NCBI RefSeq assembly: GCF_019059575.1
Contig: NW_024881611.1
Coordinates: 497,001-561,000 of the forward strand
Length of the DNA: 64,000 bases
Origin: Amphibalanus amphitrite
Lineage: Eukaryota; Arthropoda; Thecostraca; Balanomorpha; Balanidae
Direction: 5' to 3'
The notes below the pieces were generated by a model. The model made no database searches. It had not been told where the DNA came from and saw nothing but the letters and a program-made list of their open reading frames with translations. The translations under genes and the position numbers were made by a program. Shown one piece after another: positions 21,604-31,800 of this stretch; position 1 is the first letter of the stretch, and each line of letters starts with the position of its first letter.

Positions 21604-22773
21604 CCCGCGCCCCGCTGGGGGGGGCAGAATCTGCCCCCCTCCCGTTTTTCGCCAATAACTTCTAAACGCGTTACGCCAGCGACGTCAAACTTTCGGTACC
21701 TTATCATACATCAATTTGACACGTTCCCTGAAAATTTGAGCGAAATCCGTCGGAAAATGTTTGAGAAATTGACGTTTTAGTGACGTCATGTTCGCCATTT
21801 TCGCCTCAAAAACGGCAAAATTTCAAACGCCGCTCACATCTTCATTTTTAAAGAAATCAAGACGTTACAAAAAAAGGTTATGCGTGATTCCACTTTGTCT
21901 ATCAAATGGCTATCTCGGTTTTTGAAAATTTTGGATTTTGGCCCAAATTTTTTCTCTAAAAAAACTGACTTTTTTGGGAAAATAATTATACAATCCAAAA
22001 TTTTGAGTGTATAAAAAAACGAAATATATGTCAGAGAAGTGGTCAATGTGCACCTACATAGCAATTTTTTAGAAGAATCGGTTCAAAAATGTGGGAGATA
22101 TTCAAAATTTTATGACGTCACGACACACAAAAATTTTGAAAAATATTTTTTTTGGAAGTTCTAGACCTCGTACGGAAACCAAAATAGCACCATTCGATTC
22201 GCCGTGAAAAACTGCATCAGATAGACACCTTTTTAGGCCTTAAAAACCAATTTCAAAATTTGACCTCACTTGACCTGACCTTGAACTGACCTCAACCTGA
22301 AATTTATCCAGAGCTGGTCCATATCACTTATTGAGTGTGCCTATTGAATTCTATGAGTAAAGTGACCCATAAAACATTTGTCGCACATGCCCTTTTCAGT
22401 ATTTTGTTTTTGGTGACTTGACCTGGCCTGACATGACCTTGACCTTGACCTTTGAATGACATTGTATGCAACGAATATTGCCTTGGTAGTCTAAGAACAC
22501 GTTTTGGGCAATCAGTCTCAGTCCATTCTTCGGCAACTACGGTGCAAGGCCGATACTGTAGAAACTTGCATTTTGTACCCTTGACCTGACCGTGACCTGA
22601 CCTCTGACCTACTTAAGCAAAAAAATTGGGCTCTTAAGATCCGCCTTGTTGAGAGCTTTCGATTGCCGTTTTCCCCGTCTTTCTACGACCATCGGTTCGG
22701 AAGTTAGACAAGGGGGGCAGAATCTGCCCCCCCAGCAGGGCGCGTATGGCTGAATAGCCCAGCGGGGCGCGGG
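21604..22773. mobile_element. TTAA-type, piggyBac-like element (copy 4)
   Basis: TTAA lies at 21600-21603 and 22774-22777. The ends are CCCGCGCCCCGCTGGG and its exact complement. Just inside each end is the same hairpin, GGGGGGCAGAATCTGCCCCCC. The core is AT-richer than other copies, with TGACCT words clustered near 22260-22620. It is 1170 bp, intact in outline and without a coding frame. Confidence 0.85.
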
Positions 22774-23092
22774 TTAAAATAGTTCAAAACACCATTTAGA
22801 GAAAACAAACGAGGGTTTATCATAATTTTGTAGAGACAACCAGCAATATTCATCTAGACGTTGCCCAGGGTAATAAAAGCAGGTCTAACACATCGCCCAA
22901 GGTCACCTCAGGGAGTGCCGACACTGCCGCGCGCCCATTTCTTCCATTACCGCTGGAGGACCGACAGTGAGTATCAGCGTATCACGCATCTGTTTCATTT
23001 TCTGATCTTAATAACTAGTGATCATAAAGTGTATGGCAACTTCATTTTGAAAATGTCATAATTCGAGGACTTTAGCACTGATTTCCACTTAA

Positions 23093-23470
23093 CCCTCGCA
23101 CTTATAGGGGGGGGGGGTCGAACGGACCCCCCCCCCTCGTTTTTTCTTTGCGAATAACTCGCGTAAAAAACGGCCGATCGCGACGAAACTTTCAGTACCC
23201 TCGAGTTATTCAATTTTACATCTGCTCTAAAATTTCATAACCCTGACCCAAATGACCTTTGACCTGTGACCTGATCCTCGAGACCATGTTTGGCCGGAAT
23301 CGCAATTCATCGTATGTTGGCTCATAATATCTGCGTGTTTCTAGTCTTGTTGTGGTTTTAAACACTGGAACATGTAATTGTAAAATGATGTTGTACCAAT
23401 GCATTATGGTGGGTGTCAAGGTCATGTATGGTGTAAGGTCAAGGTATGGTTGGTCTATACGCTGAAGATA
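23093..23470. mobile_element. TTAA-type element, left-end fragment
   Basis: TTAA lies at 23089-23092, then CCCTCGCACTTATAGG, a G-run/C-run hairpin, and about 300 bp closely similar to the left part of copy 2 (9241 onward). No matching right end is found before the ATTAAT arm, so it is truncated. Confidence 0.65.
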
Positions 23471-24829
23471 CCACGAAACAAACATTTACTAGCCAACAGT
23501 CAGAAAGTATAAAATACATTTAAAACCACTGCAGGCCTACGCAGCATTTGCTAAGACATGGAATAGAGACTAGTTGGCTAGTTTTGATATGGCCCGAGTT
23601 TTCATATGGCCGTGAGGAAAAAAGTGGGCTGTATTAATACTGCCCGGCCCGTATTAATGTTGACCGCCAGGCGGCCCGCATTAATGCTGACCGGGGGCCG
23701 TATTAATACGGGCCAGGTCTCCGGTCAGTATTAATGCGGGCCGGGCAGCATTAATACGGACCGGGTTTTCAAACGGGCCGTAACATATATACAAATACAT
23801 TTTTAATTTTACCTGCGGAACATAATATTTCTGGTCACGAATAAAGTCACTACAGTAAGAAAGTTACAATTATTTCCGTCCTGTCGTTGTTCGTCCTATG
23901 CATATTTGCAATTTCGAAATATACTACCTGACCGCTATCACTTCTCATTTCGACAGAACTAGCCACCAACCACGCCATGCTCGATGGCATGCCGACGTTT
24001 TCCAATATGCTTACCTCCCACTCTTCTCACCCGTTGACGTCATTTGTATCGCACGCTCCTACGCTCGTCTCTGGTGCGTCGTGATAAGCGACTGATCGTC
24101 TGTCGGCTGAATTTCCAGAGATGGCTGGCAGAGCGGCCCACAGCAAAGTACGCTCACCCACCCTCGTCCCACAGATAATTGAGTACGACTGAAGTCGCCA
24201 ACGCAGGCGGTCATGGCAAAGAGCGACGAGCTCGATGACCCGTGGGGTGAGCAAACATTATTGACTATTTTTGTGGGTGTTTTGTTGTTCTTAAATCATG
24301 CAGAGACCATTTAGTCACACCGTTCACGTTCTTCTCCTTCTCATTCCCTTTCTCGAAAAAGGAGGAGCTCCTCCTCTTCCTCATTTTCCTCGTATTCTAG
24401 CCTACTTATAATATTATCTTTTGAAGCACCATTATCATCTCGCATCGATATAACAGAAAGCATAGTATCTACGTTACGTGTGGCTAGAGACTGATGTTGT
24501 GCCCCCAATGCAACATCTCGCAACATGTGCAATACAACATGCTAGAAACCCAAGGGACAGTTTGAGAATACGGGACGAATTAAAAGACAAATTTTAGACT
24601 GATTCTCCGTGCCAATAACAGTCGTGCCCTGATGCCACACCTGTTCGCTGTTCGTGTTCCTAATAAAAAACTAGTTCCACCCAAGTTCCACCTTACGGCA
24701 GACGTATGTGAAATATGAATCGTTTATTATCGGTACGTTGTCGAACATGCATCAGGAAATATATGAACAATTTTCTTCACCGGGGTGTTACGTTAGATTT
24801 TGAAAAAGTTCCAATATGTTGTGCACCGA

Positions 24830-25600
24830 GGTGTCGGCTATCACGTGGTATGGGTCAGATATGGGGCGATTGAAAAGCACGTGCCACGTGCAAACGTGTT
24901 TGATGGGGTAACCTCCGGGAAAATCCGACATTGGCCTACTCGGGGTTCTATGGCACGGAAACGACTTCATCTAGCAACACCAAATCAGCGCAGCCGGTGA
25001 GCAGATGAGTCCAGCTGGTCGCACCAGTGGTCACGTGGCGCACGTGCTATAGCACGTGCCGTGGCACGGGGTTAATTTTTTTCCTTAAATATACTAGCAT
25101 TGTGAAATGCAAGGAATGGGGGAAATAGCCTTCAGGCCGTCAGTTTTTTTATGATAGGGTCGATCTGAAAACGGGTTTAGGCACAGAATGAAGGGGGCTA
25201 AAAAACTGCTATCTTGGATTTTTTGTAAAATGAAAAATTTAAAATTCTGGGGAAATTATATATTCGAAAGGTGAAATTTCCCTAAATTTTCCCGTTTTTC
25301 GAGTTTAGCCGTCCACTGTTCAGAGACGGTGACACCGGCCGGGATCATCTTTTACATGCTGATGGCTACGTCGATGGGTCATGACGTGGCGTGAACGGTG
25401 AAGCTATCAGAGGTCCGGCACGTGCCACGTGGCCACGTGTTTGAGTCGCGTACCTCCCAGATTATCGTGTGTTTGCCGATTTGTGGCCTTATAGCACGAA
25501 AACAGCACAAGCCAGGAACACTGAAATGGTGCAATCAGTGAGGGGACAAGTCCTGCTTAAACCGCCGGCGGTCACGTGGCACACGTGCAAGTTTGGGCAC
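24830..25600. repeat. CACGTG-rich dispersed repeat
   Basis: It has repeated GCACGTGCCACGTG-type words and units resembling the block at 13373-14740, at lower identity. No coding frame was seen. Confidence 0.55.
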
Positions 25601-25918
25601 CTCCGTTGCGGAGATATTTTATAGTGAAATATTCAAATGTACAATGTACATAACTTTGTCAGTTTAAGTCCGATTGGACCAGAATTTGGTGGGTTGATGA
25701 ATTGTTAAGCGACATGAACGAATGCGGCACGTTTGTTGCAGTGCGCCACGTTTGTCTCAAAGCGCCATTTTTGCCACAAATTGCAGAATGTGCGTAACTT
25801 TGTCGAACATTGGAGTTTGGACGATTAGGATGCGCTGTAATTAAGGGATGGCTGCTTAAACGGCAGATATGAATGCACCACATTTGCCGCAGGGCGCCAT
25901 ATTTGTCTTAATGCGTCA

Positions 25919-26530
25919 GTGTTTGCGTTTTGCCTACGGCGGGCGTTTTTGCGGCGGTGTTTGCGTTTTTTTCGGTGTTTGCGTTTGGCGGCGGGCGGCT
26001 ATTTTTGCGTTTTTTGCGGTGTTTGCGTTTGGCGGCAGGCGGCCGTTTTTTTTGCGGCGTTTTGCGGTTGGCGGCGGGCGGGCGTGCGTTGCAGGCGTTT
26101 TTGCGGCGGTGTTTGCGTTTTTTGCGGTTTTTGAGTTTGGCGGCGGGCGGGCGGGCGATGCGGGTGTTTTTGCGTTTGGCGGCGGGCGGCCGTTTTAGCG
26201 GCGGTTTGCGGCGGGCGGCCGTTTTTTTGCGGCGTTTTGTGGTTTTCGGCGGGTGGCCGTTTTTTGCGGCGTTTTGCGGTTTGCGGCGGCCGGCCGTTTT
26301 TTGCGGCGTTTTGCGGTTGCCGGCGGCCGGCCGTTTTTTGCGGCGTTGCGCGGTTGGCGGCGGGCGATGCGGTTTTTTTTTGCGGCGGCTGTGTTTGCGT
26401 TTTGCGGCGGACGGGCGTTTTTTGCGGCGTTTTTTTCTGCGGTTTTCGGCGGGCGGGCGATTGTTTTTTTTGCGAAGTTTGCGTTTGCGTTTTGCGGTGT
26501 TTGCGTTTGGCGGCGGGCGGGCGGTTTTTC
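25919..26530. repeat. G/T-skewed low-complexity tract
   Basis: For about 600 bp the plus strand is almost only G, T and C, built from GCGGCGGGCGG, GTTTTTTGCGGCG and TTTGCGTTTTGCGG words, with hardly any A. Open frames on both strands follow from the lack of stop codons in such sequence and are not taken as genes. Confidence 0.85.
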
Positions 26531-26974
26531 ACAATTAAGGTCCCAACCTTCGGATCCGCAGTGCTGTTCGACAAGCGCTGCCCGGGCCTATATGAACAAT
26601 TTTCTTCACCGGGGTGTTACTCTAAGTTCGTAATAGGCTTCCCAGTTCCCGGCTCCGTGCACTATAAAACGGCGTTGACTCCCACAAAGACATAGGTAAA
26701 ATGCGTCATGGAACATTTTTCTTACGTCTACATAGAAATTAAAACGTATTTTCTCCACAAAGTTCGTTAGTTCCTCACGGCTTTCGGTGCGTATTTGCAC
26801 ATCTTCGTAAGCAATCATATCGTAAAATCTATTCGGTAAGTACCTAATTGCTCAAAGATTTGGAGATCTCAGCGGAGAGCAAATCGTCAACGATTTTTTT
26901 TTTCTTAAGGGGTACCTGAGGGCAGGCTAGGGCAGGCTAGTTACGTGACCTCACCATGAAAACTATTGGTTTAA

Positions 26975-28243
26975 CCCTCGCCGGCGGAGGAGGGGGGGGG
27001 GGGCGGAGAGGGGGTCGAGTGCCACCCTCAGTACAACATGCTACTCGACCGCCACCCTTGTAGCCTATAGTATAACTACTGGGCCGATCGGGACAAACGA
27101 AGTACCATTCGAATCAGGCGATACAATTTTATCAGCCGTTTCGAAAATGGCAACTTCAGGTGACATCAGTGACCTCGAAAGGTCAAATTGACGTTTATGC
27201 CTATTGCAATCTGATTGCAATCATTCCATAACTCAGCAACTACTGAATTGATCGAGACGAAAACACCACCAGTCGATTGTGCCGTATGCGATTTCGCCAG
27301 CGGTTTCGAATATGGTGACCTCCACTTTCACAGGAAGATTAACCTTACAGGACGTAGTATCCTGTAAGGTTACTATGGAATGGAATGTGTCCTCAGCTTT
27401 GACCTCAGGTCAGCGGTTTAGCCTCCAGTGGACAGCTATAAATATCCGTTTTTACGAAAATTCATTTTACTGTAACAACTTTTGACTCAACAGAGTTACG
27501 ACATTATTTTTGCCAGCATCGTGCTCCTCTCGTCGAGACGCGTCGAATGAACTATAATTTGTCCTTGAAAGGTCATTTTGGAAATTTTACCTCAGATCAA
27601 GGTCATAACGGATAACCTGAACGGATAAGGTCGTGGTGCATGTATGTAAATCGATCCGTATCGTCAGGCTAAATACATCTGAGGTGCCTTCCACTGCTCT
27701 AGAATATCTCAATTGAAAGTTATTGTCATAAAACTGCTGGGGACTTCATTGACCTGAGATGACCTCAGGGTCATAAAGAGGGGTCACGGGTGCATTTTTC
27801 CGACTAAGTGTGTCATTTTTAGTTATAAACCGACGCGATGTTTGAGAGTGTTTAGAACGACCTTCGTCCAAAAGAGGCGCATTTCAATTTTCTCCTAATG
27901 ACACATAATGGGAAGGTCGCAAAATTGACCTGAACATAGGTCACAGATATCAAAATTCCCAGCTATAAATTTCATGCATACCTAATACCTACTGTTACTC
28001 TTTATCAATCGCCAAAACTTTCAAAGCGCTTGTTCAGTCGGTGTAGCTATAGCGAGCATTGGAACTTAACCTTTTCTGAGGTAAAGTCACTTGACGTGAC
28101 CTGGTGACCTGACCTTGAGCGACCTCGTCCTTGACCTTGACCTTGTCTGAAATTTTCACAACATGTGCGGAAAAGATGCATGTCAGGTCGAGGGAGGGGG
28201 CTTTTTCACGCCCCCCTCTCCCCCCTACCCAGCACGGCGCGGG
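26975..28243. mobile_element. TTAA-type, piggyBac-like element (copy 5)
   Basis: TTAA lies at 26971-26974 and 28244-28247. The left end is CCCTCGCCGGCGGAGG and the right end CACGGCGCGGG, so the two ends are not well matched. The core aligns with copy 3 (11199-13288), including GTCGAGACGCGTCGAATGAA, and gives the empty site for the element nested there. It holds a 13-bp-stem hairpin at 27340-27372. Confidence 0.75.
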
Positions 28244-28247
28244 TTAA

Positions 28248-28839
28248 AGCGTAACATATCTTGATTATATAAATTAATCCGAGCCGTATTAGGGCATACC
28301 GGGCATACCGCATATCCATAGAATAGAATCCCATGTTATTTTGTCTCGTGCGATTTGCTGGCCGGTCATCATTTCTGGAATTTCCTTCATGAAATGCACA
28401 TCTCTCGACATATGGCAGCATTTTACAAAGGCAATTGTGGCGCGAAGTATTACTTATTTTTGGGAGATTTGCGCACACAACACAGAGAAAAAACAGACTG
28501 CGGGGAGAGTGCAAGAATTTGCTGAAAAACATTTTCGGAGATCTTATGGGACTTAATATTCAATGTGCCGTGCTATATACGTAATTTGAGTGAAGTATTG
28601 GGTGCTGTCTCTTTGTGGAGGTGCTGTTCATCCAAGAATCACCCAAACTGGTTGTCGCATCAAGCTGACGAGTTGTTGTTACTTCAACTTTGGTGTCAAT
28701 TCGTTCTTTTATTTTGCATTGTTATCACTGTAATTACCAAGATTACTCCGTCTCAAATATGCTTTAAGCATATGGTTTGCTGATTTTCTATAAATAGTGG
28801 TAATTTATGCCATTTCTGGTGGCAAAAACTGACAGAGGA
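28248..28839. other. region upstream of KCMF1, probable leader or promoter
   Basis: The sequence is AT-rich with no TATA or CpG signature that I would call. It must hold the KCMF1 5' leader or an intron in it, but the transcription start cannot be placed. Confidence 0.35.
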
Positions 28840-28855
28840 ATGTCTCGGCATGAAG
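28840..28855 (+). CDS. KCMF1: KCMF1 exon 1, 16-nt start exon
   Basis: ATGTCTCGGCATGAAG is followed by GTAAGG. It encodes MSRHE plus one base. It is too short for ORF finders; it is fixed by the family N-terminus and phase. Confidence 0.9.
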
Positions 28856-31800
28856 GTAAGGACAATTTATTTCATGCGAGAGTGTGGTGCTTTGTTGCGC
28901 AGTGTGATCTCTGATTATTATCAGCATTATTTTGAAGATAGCATACCTTTCCATCACTATCAAATGCCTATTCATTTGATTAAACTGTTAGTTATGATAC
29001 ATCACTTCCTTTGTGCACTGAAAATGTTTGTCTTCTGTAATTTATCATTTAATACCTACTTTGCTATTGATGCAGATAGTGCAAATGAATCTTAGCAATG
29101 CTTTTGTGGATTGTGGTCTTCTGTATTTAAATTGTGGGTATTTTACCGACTTTGTAGAGAAAATGTAAAGCAAGAATAGTAATATTCTATCAAATAACTA
29201 AAGAATGATATGACTTGTTAAGTTAACCTGTTTTTTAATCCAAATTCCTTCCATTTACCTACCAGAAGCTGTAAAATTAGATCATGTCAGTTATTTGCAC
29301 AAATACATGCATAGCTGAAAATGGTTGACCTGCTCACCAACTACCGTAACTCTGCCACTGCAGCTACTATTGTTCATCCGAGTGATATAAGAACTGAAAA
29401 AGGTGGCAGATGAAGTTAGCCCCAACTCCCAAGCCACCCTCCAGTCCCTAGCTCAGAGGACATTGTCACTCCATTTTGAGTTACCAGAGCAGCAGGTTAC
29501 ACATTATAACTTGGTATTAAAAATTTCCTTTTGAGATTGTAATAAATTCTCTTGTTTTTTTTTTTTTTATTCAAGCAGTGTGCTTTATATAGAAGGCATT
29601 TGAATGCCTACCATCTCACTGTGTCTCATGGTGGAAGCTGAGTGGCACTACCAGGCTTTCATAACTAAGAGGTGTTATTAGACTGAAAAATTTTCAGCTG
29701 AATGGAGCTAATGTTGAAAGCTGGGTCCGCAAAGATTTTAAGTGTTTATTCCTTACTCAATTTTTGAAATGTATAAGAGGTATACTTTTTATAAGTGGTA
29801 CAGAACAGGAAACAGTAGAAATCATTAGTCAAATGCTATCACATTTTACAAGATGTGTACTTACTAATGTTCTTTATTCTAAGCAACTAGCTTGTGTGAT
29901 TGTAGTATTTGTAAACTTTTAATGCTTACCTCAACATTTTTATTTTGTTTTGAAAATTGATAGCTAAATAAGAACAATTTTATCACTGAGAAGTAGGTCA
30001 TGCAGGTGTGACAACCTATCTGTACTTAGCTTTGAAGTAAATAACACCGGGCTTAGATAACTATTGTTTCTGTGAATGGTCATGAAGAGCTGCTCTTCTG
30101 TGAAATATGATGCCTGGTTGACATTTGAAGTCACTTTTTCAAAGATGTGATGAATCCAAACCAACAAAAATCAGTGTGTCAATATGAACATTTATGTATC
30201 ATTACAAGTTATATTCACTACATTTTTAACTTATTAGGATTTGAGGTGGAACAAGTCTTGGAAACATCTCATATCTTTCTCTAGCCACATGTCTTATTCT
30301 ATATTGTCTCAGCAGGCACAGGATAACAAGGGTATATCATTGAATCCATGAACTGTTTCACTCATGTTTGTGTTTGTTTGTGGTTCACTTCTAACACAAA
30401 GTTTACAGTTCAGGTGGTGTGTAATTACCTATGTTTCAACAAGCTTCTTATATAAATAGCCTTAATCGATGGGGCTAAGTTTTAAACGAAGCTTGAAATA
30501 CCAGTTCAGGGCTGATACAACCTGAATTGGGGCATTAAACCCTGTCAACCTCACATTACTGACAACAGAGGTTCTGAAGGTTAGGGGCAGGGCGGGGACC
30601 TCTCCCATTGGTGATGCCATCACCGACGGCCGTCGGATGCGGTGTCTGGTGTTCCTTCCTTCTGTCTCTGAAATACTTTCATGTGACAAAATTAATCAGG
30701 AAACACCATGTGGTAATGCTGATGTACCTACTGGCTCAATGTGTGGCCTGAGGGGAACAAGAGATGTAGTTTCCAGGCCTTATGTGGCGTGTGTATGTGG
30801 GGAATTCATTTGCAGCATTACTGTTGATGTCAAAGTTAATTACTGGGATATATTTTGTGCTTTTATGTACTTGCACAGGTAATATACTTCATGTAACGTG
30901 TTCGGCCTGAATGTTGTGGCTGATATTGCTTCAAGGCTTTGCTTATTACATTTTATGTATTTCATGCATTTGGTTTGGATCACATACAGTCAGAATAAGT
31001 ATCTTTCTTCATTTTGAGGCAAAACGGCAGAAGAAATTAGGTTTTTGGCCAATTAGTCATTATACTGCTCTCATGCTTCACAATACCTGTCAATAAGTGA
31101 CACCATCACTATCATACCATTTGGACGCACTAACCGCTGGCCGTCCCCGGCAGGTGTCAGCTGCGACGCGTGTCTGCGGAGTAACTTCCGCGGCCGGCGC
31201 TACAAGTGTCTGATCTGCTACGACTACGACCTGTGCGCCGGCTGCCACGAGGCCGGCTCCACGACCACGCGCCACACGGCCGACCATCCGATGCAGTGCA
31301 TCCTCACCCGCACAGATGCTGGTGAGGCGGGGAGAGGGCAGAACGGGCAGAGACGCTGGAGGGTAGAGGAGAGGAGAAAGGGCGCTGCTCGTCTTAGAGA
31401 GTCTGTTGGGTCTTACGTTTCACCACTGAATCAGGGACTTGTTGAGGTAAAACCTATAAATGGGTTTATATTTTCATATAGTTTCTCCCTTTTTAGAACG
31501 TTTGATGTATTTTTAAGTGTATGCAGTCGTCCTAGCCGATCTTCGTCCAGCTTTACCGAAGACACTTTTTTGTCTCTCCATTTTTGTAGCTCTATTTGCG
31601 AGTCTATCGTGTAAATCTATTCATCCATCATGCACACGTTGCACCCGATCATCTAGCTTCTACTGACACCCCCTGCGCGTGTCTGTCCGCTCACAGAGGT
31701 GCTGTACGGCGGCGAGGCGCTGCCTCTGGAACAACCGCGCTCGTTTGTGTGTCCACACTGTGGCCGGATGGGTTTCACAGAGACGACACTGGCCGACCAC

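Larger units (their letters stand above)
21153..23792. mobile_element. large inverted-repeat element with ATTAAT arrays in both arms
   Basis: The left arm (about 21153-21330) and right arm (about 23617-23792) are inverted copies over about 175 bp. They start GTATATATGTTACGGCCCG and carry six ATTAAT palindromes set in GGCCCG..GCCCGG context. The interior contains a TTAA element, a fragment of another, and a tRNA-like remnant. No transposase frame is present, so it is non-autonomous or eroded. Confidence 0.75.
24760..26620. repeat. 1.8-kb block bounded by a 32-bp direct repeat
   Basis: An identical 32-bp sequence containing GAACAATTTTCTTCACCGGG occurs at 24760-24791 and 26589-26620. Between the copies are CACGTG-rich repeats (about 24840-25600) and a G/T-skewed tract. 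It may be an insertion bounded by an unusually long target duplication, a pair of short terminal repeats, or a recombination product. Confidence 0.6.

Noticed and set aside
24027..24254. Minus-strand frame ending near GGGTGGGTGAGCG, considered as an exon
   Set aside because: No acceptor of quality was found, and no recognisable domain or phase partner nearby.
25930..26574. Long open frames on both strands (up to about 200 codons) rich in Gly/Arg/Phe or Lys/Thr/Gln
   Set aside because: They arise from a low-complexity G/T tract with almost no A, which removes stop codons in several frames at once.
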